From contig WRJU01000207.1 of the NCBI GenBank assembly GCA_009778425.1, forward strand, positions 1 to 11,226: a stretch of DNA of 11,226 nt, read 5' to 3'. Below the pieces are notes generated by a model. It made no database searches and was not told where the DNA came from. It was given only the letters and a program-made list of their open reading frames with translations. The stretch's first letter is position 1, and each line of letters opens with the position of its first letter. The position numbers were made by a program, and so were the translations under genes. The stretch comes from Pseudomonadota bacterium. Its GTDB lineage: Bacteria; Pseudomonadota; Gammaproteobacteria; Burkholderiales; Rhodocyclaceae. Below, piece by piece: positions 1 through 5,877 of this stretch.

Positions 1-1
1 C

Positions 2-79
2 GTGCAAGTGCTGTGGCTGGCCGCCGGCCTGGCGCTGGTCGCGCTGGTGGGCGCGCTGGGGCCGGCGCATGGGCATTGA
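2..79 (+). CDS. C-terminal end of an upstream membrane protein (partial)
   Basis: The frame runs open from the window edge to a TGA at 77-79 and gives about 25 residues. These are almost entirely hydrophobic (Leu, Ala, Val, Gly) and end in Pro-Ala-His-Gly-His. This looks like the last transmembrane helix and short tail of an inner-membrane protein, possibly a major-facilitator-type permease, but too little is present to name the family. By my count 60 of the 79 bases are G or C, clearly richer than the genes that follow. That supports real coding in a GC-rich codon style and suggests the gene is not part of the downstream cluster. No start or ribosome-binding site is visible because the gene begins outside the window. 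Confidence 0.45.
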   Translation: MQVLWLAAGLALVALVGALGPAHGH

Positions 80-358
80 CCCCGTTCAATGCGCAATGAA
101 TTTCATAGCTGACCGCGCCTGCTGCGCAAGGATTTCAGAATCTTTCATACCTGAAATCGTTTCTGACCGTGCGCTGGCAGCTATGAAAATCAAGGAAAAT
201 CCCGTCCACGCTCATGCCTCATCCCGGCTGACAAGAATTTGACTGGCTCACGTAGAGCGCGCCAAAGTACGGAACGCTTGCACACAACCTATTGCGCAAA
301 AACAAGCAAACTTCCTACATTGCCTCCATTCCCATCGACAAGAAAGATCGGCGGCAAC
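80..358. other. Intergenic region upstream of the catabolic cluster
   Basis: This 279-base gap separates the GC-rich upstream gene from the crotonase-family gene. Its left part holds the nested inverted repeat at 101-188. Its right part (189-358) should contain the promoter of the downstream gene, but no strong sigma-70 promoter stands out. A weak candidate is TTGCGC (292-297), an 18-base spacer and TACATT (316-321). The sequence GTACGGAAC at 267-275 is identical to the right half of the palindrome upstream of the importer operon. No protein-coding frame with recognisable content was found here. The crotonase frame is open upstream of its ATG back to a TTG at 239, but those residues look like non-coding translation. 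Confidence 0.5.
101..188. repeat. Nested inverted repeat in intergenic DNA
   Basis: Two perfect inverted pairs are nested. The outer arms are TTTCATAGCTG (101-111) and CAGCTATGAAA (178-188). The inner arms are GATTTCAG (131-138) and CTGAAATC (151-158) around a 12-base loop. A CTGACCG direct repeat (109-115 and 163-169) lies between them. The whole element could fold as a long hairpin with an internal bulge. It is not followed by a T-run, so it is a poor intrinsic terminator. From memory, ATAGCTG...CAGCTAT palindromes are scattered between genes in Comamonadaceae, so this may be one copy of a dispersed REP-like family. That is recollection, not a search result. Confidence 0.7.
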
Positions 359-1171
359 ATGCAATACGAAGACTTCCAATTTCTCCTGTTTGACCGGCAG
401 CCTGACGGTGTGCTTCTGATCACGCTCAATCGGCCCGAGGTCATGAATGCCACCAACGCCCGCATGCACTGGGAACTGACCCAAGTCTGGAGCACAGTCC
501 ATGATGACCCTCTCGTCAAGGTCGTTGTGATCACGGGCGCGGGCGAGCGGGCGTTCTCCGCGGGCGGCGATCTTTCCGTTGTCGAGGCCATGTCGAGCAG
601 TCAGGAAGCAACCCTGAGGGTGATGAAAGAAGCTTCCGACATCGTCTACAACATGCTGGCCTGTGACAAGCCGATCATCTCCGCGATCAACGGCACGGCT
701 GTTGGCGCGGGATTGGCTGTAGCGCTGCTGGCGGATGTGAGCGTCATGGCGGAAGAGGCCAAGCTCACCGACGGCCATGCTCGCCTGGGGGTCTCCGCGG
801 GCGATCACGCCGCCATCATTTGGCCGATCTTGTGCGGCATGGCCAAGGCCAAGTATTACCTGATGACGGCCGAATTTGTTGACGGCAAGGAAGCCGAGCG
901 CATCGGTCTCGTGACTTTTTGTGCGCCGCGCGCCGAGGTCCTTTCCAAGTCGCTGGCCATTGCCGCCAATCTGGCGCGCGGCAGTCAGACAGCCATCCGC
1001 GCAACAAAAAAGTCGCTCAACAACTGGATGCGCATGGCAGGTCCCGTCTTTGACAACTCCTTGGCCATGGAAATGCTGTGCTTCCTGGGGTTGGACGTCA
1101 AAGAGGGATTGGCTGCGCTGCGCGAAAAGCGCCAGCCTGTTTTCCCCTCGGCGCAATTGCCCAATGGCTGA
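359..1171 (+). CDS. Enoyl-CoA hydratase/isomerase (crotonase) family protein
   Basis: A 270-residue protein, the usual crotonase length. The fold is recognisable from the oxyanion-hole segment AFSAGGDL (about 65-72), the second oxyanion segment NGTAVGAG (111-118), and the later AKAKYYLMTAEFVDGKEAERIGLV stretch in two parts (about 162-185). Crotonases act on acyl-CoA thioesters in the cytoplasm, usually hydrating or isomerising a double bond. Aligned by eye to rat mitochondrial enoyl-CoA hydratase, the two catalytic glutamates (Glu144 and Glu164, 20 residues apart) correspond to Ala120 and His140. Asp138, His140 and Asp149 are nearby polar candidates. Canonical hydratase chemistry is therefore doubtful. 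The ATG at 359 is chosen because family similarity begins there; the ribosome-binding site is weak (AGAAAGA, 341-347). It precedes the importer operon by 157 bases, in the same direction. Confidence 0.88.
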   Translation: MQYEDFQFLLFDRQPDGVLLITLNRPEVMNATNARMHWELTQVWSTVHDDPLVKVVVITGAGERAFSAGGDLSVVEAMSSSQEATLRVMKEASDIVYNMLACDKPIISAINGTAVGAGLAVALLADVSVMAEEAKLTDGHARLGVSAGDHAAIIWPILCGMAKAKYYLMTAEFVDGKEAERIGLVTFCAPRAEVLSKSLAIAANLARGSQTAIRATKKSLNNWMRMAGPVFDNSLAMEMLCFLGLDVKEGLAALREKRQPVFPSAQLPNG

Positions 1172-1212
1172 CGGACAGCGACCGGAAACAGGAACGCCGC
1201 TTTGGCGGGGCG

Positions 1213-1229
1213 GTTCCGATGTACGGAAC
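1213..1229. promoter_or_regulatory. Perfect palindrome, candidate operator upstream of the importer operon
   Basis: GTTCCG and CGGAAC are perfect inverted 6-base arms separated by five bases (ATGTA). The site lies 100 bases before the ATG of the binding-protein gene, in the gap after the crotonase gene. Size and symmetry fit a dimeric regulator's operator, and IclR-type regulators, two of which are encoded in this window, bind palindromes of about this size. The right half with two flanking bases (GTACGGAAC) recurs at 267-275, 84 bases before the crotonase ATG. No binding partner can be assigned from sequence alone. Confidence 0.45.
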
Positions 1230-1316
1230 AAACGATCCCGATGTATTGCTTGCGGTAACGGCGATTGATTGAATGCACACAGGGTCTGCGTAGTTCAGGC
1301 CCATGAAAGTCTATTT

Positions 1317-1324
1317 GAAGGAGA
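1317..1324 (+). promoter_or_regulatory. Ribosome-binding site of the binding-protein gene
   Basis: GAAGGAGA is a strong Shine-Dalgarno match with four bases (CGTC) before the ATG at 1329. It decides the start: the frame is open further upstream to 1269, but those residues do not look like a signal peptide, whereas translation from 1329 gives one directly. Confidence 0.75.
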
Positions 1325-1328
1325 CGTC

Positions 1329-2498
1329 ATGCGAATCATGTTTCACTCGTCCGTTGCGCTGAAGACTGCCAGCGTGGCCGCCATGCTGATCGCGGCCAAC
1401 CTGTGCGCGGCCGAGACCATCAAGCTGGGCTTGTCTGTCCCTTTGTCAGGCGCTGCGGCGAACTGGGGCAAGGGTTCAGACTGGTTATGCGCGAAGGCCG
1501 CACAGGAGATCAAAGCACAGGGCGGCATCAAGGTACAAGGCCAGACCCACCAGTTTGAGTGCGTGAGCTACGACAACCAATACAACGCCGCCGAGGGCAC
1601 CAAGGTGGCACAGGCGCTGGTAATGCGCGACGGTGTGCAGTTCGTGGTTGGCAGCATTGGCACGGCGCCAGTGCGCGCGCTGCAATCACTGGCTGAACGC
1701 AAGAACGTTCTGCTGTTCACGGTGGCTTGGGGCGCGAGCATCAAGGGGCCGAAATTCCCGTTCACCTTTAGTTCGATGAACACGCCTCTCGAAATTTCGG
1801 AGCCCATGATCAGCTTCATCAAGAAGCAACATCCTGAAATCAAAACCGTGGCCATGCTCAACCCCAACGACGCCACGGGCCAGGAAGCCGAGAAGGTTAC
1901 CAAGGCCGCCTGGGAAAAGAATGGCGCGAAGGTACTGGTCAGTGACCTGTACGAGCGCGGCACGAGCGAGTTCCAGCCCATTGCCGCCAGGCTCAACGCG
2001 GTCAAGCCAGATCTGGTGGACTTGGGCGCTGTTCCGCCAGCTGATGTCGGCTTGATTTTCAAGGAGCTGAAGTCCTTGGGCTGGAATGGCGTCAAGGTAG
2101 TGGAAGCAGGCACGGGCGCCGATGGTTTGCTGGCTACGGGCAAGGATGCGGTCGAAGGGACATATTTGGGCGCGGCCATTCCAGCCAATAGCATGACGCC
2201 GCATCAAAAGGAACTGGACGAGGGCATGAGAAAAGCGACGGGCGAGGGGGTGAACGCCGTCCAGATTGGCGCCTACGATGCCGTGTGGGCCATCAAGGCC
2301 GCCATGGAGAAAGCGCAGAGCATTGATCCGGTGGCCGTTGCCAAAACCATGCCCACGGTGAAGTTCAAGTCTTTTTATGGCGAGACGGGCTTCGGCGGCA
2401 AGGATATCTATGGCAGTGACCAGCAGATGCTCCTGCCCGTGATCATCACCAGGCTTACGGGTTCCACTCTGCAGGAGGTCGGCCGCGTAGAGAGATAA
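1329..2498 (+). CDS. Periplasmic substrate-binding protein of a HAAT-type ABC importer
   Basis: A 389-residue protein of the Leu/Ile/Val-binding-protein fold (Peripla_BP_6 type). Residues 1-28 form a signal peptide with a hydrophobic core (about VALKTASVAAMLIAANLC) and probable cleavage near Ala27/Ala28, before ETIKLG. The mature protein opens with IKLGLSVPLSGAAANWG, the usual first strand and ligand-binding loop. It continues with DNQYNAAEGTKVAQALV and the GSIGTAP segment (about 108-114) that contacts ligand in this fold. It would capture the substrate in the periplasm and deliver it to LivHM. The ligand is unknown: family members bind branched-chain amino acids, amides, urea, or aromatic and other organic acids. 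The neighbouring CoA ligase and CoA-transferase favour an organic acid, which is inference. It is the first gene of the importer set, ten bases before livH, after a strong ribosome-binding site. Confidence 0.9.
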   Translation: MRIMFHSSVALKTASVAAMLIAANLCAAETIKLGLSVPLSGAAANWGKGSDWLCAKAAQEIKAQGGIKVQGQTHQFECVSYDNQYNAAEGTKVAQALVMRDGVQFVVGSIGTAPVRALQSLAERKNVLLFTVAWGASIKGPKFPFTFSSMNTPLEISEPMISFIKKQHPEIKTVAMLNPNDATGQEAEKVTKAAWEKNGAKVLVSDLYERGTSEFQPIAARLNAVKPDLVDLGAVPPADVGLIFKELKSLGWNGVKVVEAGTGADGLLATGKDAVEGTYLGAAIPANSMTPHQKELDEGMRKATGEGVNAVQIGAYDAVWAIKAAMEKAQSIDPVAVAKTMPTVKFKSFYGETGFGGKDIYGSDQQMLLPVIITRLTGSTLQEVGRVER

Positions 2499-2508
2499 AG
2501 GTAGCCGC

Positions 2509-3384
2509 ATGCAGGAAGTTTTTCAGCTACTGTTCACGGCGCTGCAAATCAGCGCCGTGTACATTTTGTTTTCTCTGGGGCTGACTCTCATTTTCGGCGT
2601 CCTCAAGGTGGTGAATTTCGCCCACGGGCAGCTATTCACCTTTGGCGCGCTGGTTCTATCTCTGACGATGGGAGCATTGGCGCCCAGCTTGGGACACGGC
2701 TGGGCAGCGTATCTCGTGGCGGGACTGGCGGGGTTGGCGGCATGCCTGGCGGTTGGTCTCGTGATCTACCAGTTCGGCTTCAAGCGGCTGGAACGCGACA
2801 TGACCGGCTCTTTCATCTTGTCGGCAGGCCTGGTTCTTCTGTTTGAAGGCCTCATGCTGGAAGTTTTTGGCGGTGCGGTGCGGCCCGTGCCGGCGCTGCT
2901 GGAAGGCAATGTTCAGATGCTCGGACTCATGGTATCCCGTCAGCGGCTGGTGTTGCTGGTTTTCGCGGTGCTGCTGACGGCGGCCATTCTCACGCTGCTG
3001 CGGTACACGCGCTTTGGCAAGGCGTTGCGCGCCGTTGCGATCGACTATGAGGCAGCAATGCTCCAAGGTATTGCTTACCGGCGGATTGCGCTCTATGGCT
3101 TTCTGATGGCTTGCGCGCTGGCGGCCACGGCCGGCATGTTGATCGCGCCGGTGGCCGCCGTGACCCCCACATTGGGGGACGCGTATCTCGTCAAAGGTTT
3201 CATTGCCGTGGTGGTGGGAGGCATGGGCAGCATCGTCGGCGCGGTGGCGGGTAGCCTGCTGATTGCGTTGCTGGAATCATTTGTGGGCTTTTATTTCGAC
3301 CCATCCATAGCCAATCTGGCGATTTTCGTGATCGTCATGGTTGTCCTCCTGGTCAAGCCGAAGGGGTTCTTTGGAAATGACTGA
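2509..3384 (+). CDS. livH: LivH-type ABC transporter permease
   Basis: A 291-residue polytopic inner-membrane protein with about eight hydrophobic segments. The N-terminal signature SLGLTLIFGVLKVVNFAHGQ (about 22-41) is diagnostic of the LivH branch of HAAT permeases. The cytoplasmic coupling loop is visible as FGKALRAVAIDYEAAMLQGI (about 170-189), where the permease contacts the ATPases. The C-terminus VKPKGFFGND is also typical. It would pair with LivM to form the translocation pore. The ATG at 2509 follows the binding-protein stop by ten bases, with AAAGG (2497-2501) as a ribosome-binding site, and the end overlaps livM by eight bases. The liv symbol denotes family; the transported compound need not be an amino acid. 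Confidence 0.92.
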   Translation: MQEVFQLLFTALQISAVYILFSLGLTLIFGVLKVVNFAHGQLFTFGALVLSLTMGALAPSLGHGWAAYLVAGLAGLAACLAVGLVIYQFGFKRLERDMTGSFILSAGLVLLFEGLMLEVFGGAVRPVPALLEGNVQMLGLMVSRQRLVLLVFAVLLTAAILTLLRYTRFGKALRAVAIDYEAAMLQGIAYRRIALYGFLMACALAATAGMLIAPVAAVTPTLGDAYLVKGFIAVVVGGMGSIVGAVAGSLLIALLESFVGFYFDPSIANLAIFVIVMVVLLVKPKGFFGND

Positions 3385-4297
3385 GTACAAGGAATGGATC
3401 GGCATCGTGGCCATCGCCTGCGCGCTGCTGGCCGGCGTCGCGTTTGGCGGCAGCTATATCGGCACCCTTGTGGTCTGGATCGCCATTGCGGCCGTGATGG
3501 CGTCCAGCTTGCGCTTTGTGCTGCTGATTGGCGAGCTGAACTTTGCCTCGGCGGCGTTCTTCGGCATTGGCGCATATTGCACGGGCTATATCGTCAACCA
3601 CGCGGATCTGCCCTTCGTCCTTACGCTGGCGCTCAGCGGCGGTCTGGCATTGGTTGTAAGCATCGTGTTTGGCGGCATCACGCTCAAGGTGAAGGGTCCG
3701 TACTTTCTGCTGATCGGTTTTGCCTTTACCGAGGCGTTGCGCATCTTCTACACCCGCATGGAGGCGCTTGGCGGCAACTCCGGCCTGGTGGGCATCTTCC
3801 CGCCTGCCTGGCTCGATGCACATTACCAGTACTTCACCACGGTGCTGTGCTTCCTGCTGATCCTGGGATTACTGGGCATTGAGCGATCTCACCTCGGAAA
3901 AATTTTCATCGCCATTCGTGACAACGAAAACGTGGTGCGCAGCGTGGGTAACCGCGTGTTTTTCACCAAGGTGGTTTGTTTCGCCATCGCATCGACGGTA
4001 GCGGGACTGGCCGGATCGCTGCATGCATTTGCCAACAACGTGATCAGCCCGCTGGATTTTGGTTTCATGCTTTCGATTTTCGCGCTCGCCTACCTCAAGG
4101 TAGGAGGGGAAGACAGTCCGCTCGGTCCCGTCATGGGCGCGGCGTTGCTGGTCTGCGTTGCCAGCTATGCGCAAAGTCTGGGCGGCAACGAACACATCCT
4201 CTACGGGCTGGCGATTGTTTTGTCGGTACTGTTCATGCCCAAGGGACTGGCAGGCCTGGCTGACTTGCTGCGGCGCAAGAAGGAATCCGTGGCATGA
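3377..4297 (+). CDS. livM: LivM-type ABC transporter permease
   Basis: A 306-residue polytopic membrane protein, the second permease of the HAAT importer. Typical LivM features are LNFASAAFFGIGAYCTGYI (about 54-72), the region ITLKVKGPYFLLIGFAFTEA (about 101-120), the coupling loop HLGKIFIAIRDNENVVRSVG (about 172-191) and the terminal FMPKGLAGL segment (about 286-294). The ATG at 3377 lies inside the end of livH (eight-base overlap) and is preceded by AAGGGG (3361-3366). An in-frame upstream start would add residues from inside livH that do not fit the family, so the internal ATG is preferred. Its TGA overlaps the ATG of livG (ATGA), indicating translational coupling. With LivH it would form the channel for the binding-protein ligand. 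Confidence 0.9.
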   Translation: MTEYKEWIGIVAIACALLAGVAFGGSYIGTLVVWIAIAAVMASSLRFVLLIGELNFASAAFFGIGAYCTGYIVNHADLPFVLTLALSGGLALVVSIVFGGITLKVKGPYFLLIGFAFTEALRIFYTRMEALGGNSGLVGIFPPAWLDAHYQYFTTVLCFLLILGLLGIERSHLGKIFIAIRDNENVVRSVGNRVFFTKVVCFAIASTVAGLAGSLHAFANNVISPLDFGFMLSIFALAYLKVGGEDSPLGPVMGAALLVCVASYAQSLGGNEHILYGLAIVLSVLFMPKGLAGLADLLRRKKESVA

Positions 4298-5043
4298 CGG
4301 ACGGCGACATTTTGCTGTCAGGGCGAAACCTGTCCAAACAGTTCAAGGGTCTGCGGGCGGTTGCTGGCGTGGACATCGACATCCGTCGGGGCGAGATCGT
4401 CGGCCTCATCGGCCCCAACGGCGCGGGCAAAAGCACGATGTTCAATCTGTTATCGGGTTTTCTGCCACCCACCACGGGCCAGCTCTTCATCGCGGGCGCG
4501 AACATGACGGGCGCAACGCCCGAACGCATCAGCCAGCAAGGATTGGTGCGTACCTTTCAGCATGGCAGCTACCTGCCCTCCATGACGGTGCGCGACAACG
4601 TCCTCATCGGCAGCCTGGGCGGCATGCGCAACGCACGCGTGAGCCGCGCCGAGCAGAACAAGGGGATTGATGAAGCCATTGCGCTGTTTGGCTTATCCAA
4701 CCATTGGAATAACGTCGCCAAAAACCTGTCGCACGGCTTGCAACGCCTCTTGAGCATGGCTATTGCATTCGCGGCGCGGCCTTCGCTGATCTGCCTGGAC
4801 GAGCCACTGACGGGCTTGAACCAGACCGAGGTGACCGGAACGCTTCAGGTTTATCGTCGGCTGAAAACGGATTACGGCATGTCCATCCTGCTTGTGGAGC
4901 ACAACATGCGCGCGGTAATGAATATTTGTGACCGCATCTATGTGCTGCACCATGGCGAGATCATTTGCACCGGCACACCCGACGAGGTAAAAAACAGCGA
5001 CGCGGTGCTCAAGGCCTATCTGGGGGAAGCGCATGGCATCTGA
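4294..5043 (+). CDS. livG: LivG-type ABC transporter ATPase
   Basis: A 249-residue cytoplasmic ATP-binding subunit. Visible motifs are Walker A GPNGAGKST (40-48), the Q-loop glutamine in LVRTFQHG (about 89), an ABC signature region LSHGLQR (145-151), Walker B SLICLDE (164-170) with the catalytic glutamate, and the switch histidine in VEHNM (203). The C-terminal IICTGTPDEV-to-AYLGE segment is characteristic of LivG. The signature is degenerate compared with the LSGGQ of its partner LivF and with the (A/S)YGQQR usual in LivG, although Walker A, Walker B and the H-loop are intact, so an active heterodimer with LivF is likely. It overlaps livM by four bases and livF by eleven, so the subunits are translated from one message. 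Confidence 0.92.
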   Translation: MTDGDILLSGRNLSKQFKGLRAVAGVDIDIRRGEIVGLIGPNGAGKSTMFNLLSGFLPPTTGQLFIAGANMTGATPERISQQGLVRTFQHGSYLPSMTVRDNVLIGSLGGMRNARVSRAEQNKGIDEAIALFGLSNHWNNVAKNLSHGLQRLLSMAIAFAARPSLICLDEPLTGLNQTEVTGTLQVYRRLKTDYGMSILLVEHNMRAVMNICDRIYVLHHGEIICTGTPDEVKNSDAVLKAYLGEAHGI

Positions 5044-5752
5044 CCACGCTTTGGCGGTGCGCAAGCTCTCCGTGAGCTACGGTCCCGTGCCAGCCATCAC
5101 CGACGTAAGCCTGGAGGTGCAGAGCGGCAGCATCGTCAGCCTGATAGGCGCCAATGGCGCGGGCAAATCCACGCTGATCAAAGCCATCACCGGCTTGGTC
5201 AAAGTCAAGGCGGGCGAGATCGCCTACGGCGGCAAGCCGTTGACCAATCGGCAGCCCAACATCATTTTGGAACATGGCATTGCGCTTGTTCCAGAAGGCC
5301 GACGTCTGTTTGGCAGCATGACGGTACGCGAAAACCTCGAGATGGGCGCCTACCGCATTGCCGACGCAAAAAAGAAGGCTGATCTGTTCGACGCTTGCTT
5401 GCACTACTTCCCCGATCTCAAAGTCAAGCTGCCGAGTCTTGCAAACTCCCTTTCGGGCGGACAGCAGCAAATGGTTGCCGTGGCTCGCGCCTTGATGAGC
5501 GCCCCCAGCATGTTGCTGCTGGACGAGCCAACCATTGGCCTTGCCCCTGCTTTCGTCAACGTCATCAGCCGGGTAATGCGGGACATCCACCAACAGGGCG
5601 TGACTGTCCTGCTGGTGGAGCAAAACGCCGAGGTCGCGCTGCGCGTAAGCGACTACAGCTATGTGCTCGAATCAGGCGCAGTCGTCATGCATGGCCGCGC
5701 AGAAGACCTCCTGCACGATCCGGATATCAAGAAAGCGTATCTTGGACTGTGA
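5033..5752 (+). CDS. livF: LivF-type ABC transporter ATPase
   Basis: A 239-residue cytoplasmic ATPase, the second nucleotide-binding subunit of the importer. It has Walker A GANGAGKST (39-47), the Q-loop region LVPEGRRLFGSMTVRENL (about 85-102) that is characteristic of LivF, a canonical LSGGQQQ signature (140-146), and Walker B MLLLDE (160-165). The switch position is Gln197 (VEQN), as is normal for LivF. The terminal KKAYLGL matches the family. Its start lies eleven bases inside livG, so no separate promoter is expected. The TGA at 5750-5752 ends the importer block, and a 125-base gap follows before the ligase gene. Confidence 0.93.
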   Translation: MASDHALAVRKLSVSYGPVPAITDVSLEVQSGSIVSLIGANGAGKSTLIKAITGLVKVKAGEIAYGGKPLTNRQPNIILEHGIALVPEGRRLFGSMTVRENLEMGAYRIADAKKKADLFDACLHYFPDLKVKLPSLANSLSGGQQQMVAVARALMSAPSMLLLDEPTIGLAPAFVNVISRVMRDIHQQGVTVLLVEQNAEVALRVSDYSYVLESGAVVMHGRAEDLLHDPDIKKAYLGL

Positions 5753-5762
5753 ACGCGGCTCT

Positions 5763-5846
5763 CGCAGACTTGCTCAGCCCCTCTTCGTGGGCATGCGCAT
5801 GCGCTTCGCGGCGCCAGCTTGGCCCGGCGATACGCTGCGTACCGAA
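5763..5846 (+). pseudogene. Possible remnant of a MaoC-type (hot-dog fold) dehydratase
   Basis: In the frame starting at 5751 the gap between livF and the ligase gene translates to RRLAQPLFVGMRMRFAAPAW followed by PGDTLRTE. The core RFAAPAWPGDTLRTE (about 5802-5846) matches the conserved RFxxPxxPG(D/E)T(L/I)RTE segment of MaoC-like enoyl-CoA hydratases. Similarity stops abruptly after RTE and the frame ends at a TGA (5874-5876). No N-terminal half, start codon or ribosome-binding site is present, so this cannot be a working gene. It is best read as debris of a hydratase gene that once sat between the importer and the ligase. A chance match is possible because the segment is short. The piece spans a 12-base perfect palindrome, GCATGCGCATGC (5791-5802). 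Confidence 0.45.
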
Positions 5847-5864
5847 CCGCGGATAAGCGCTCAT

Positions 5865-5872
5865 AAAGGAAG
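5865..5872 (+). promoter_or_regulatory. Ribosome-binding site of the acyl-CoA ligase gene
   Basis: AAAGGAAG lies five bases before the ATG at 5878 and fixes this start. Translation from it gives a full-length N-terminal domain of the acetyl-CoA-synthetase type. Confidence 0.65.
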
Positions 5873-5877
5873 ATGAA

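Noticed and set aside
239..358. TTG start extending the crotonase-family protein by 40 residues
   Set aside because: The extra residues are basic, low in hydrophobics and unlike any crotonase N-terminus; similarity begins at the ATG at 359.
1196..1210. Small CGCC/GGCG hairpin after the crotonase gene as a terminator
   Set aside because: The stem is only four base pairs and no T-run follows, so termination is not supported.
248..1231. Long antisense open frame (about 327 codons) opposite the crotonase-family gene
   Set aside because: It mirrors a clearly conserved protein on the + strand, its translation has no recognisable domain, and such frames are usual opposite GC-biased coding DNA.
1568..2194. 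Antisense open frames opposite the binding-protein gene
   Set aside because: No domain similarity and no promoter or ribosome-binding context; explained by codon bias of the sense gene.
5791..5802. 12-base perfect palindrome GCATGCGCATGC as an operator
   Set aside because: It is an alternating low-complexity repeat that codes Met-Arg-Met-Arg in the MaoC-like remnant, so coding origin is a sufficient explanation.
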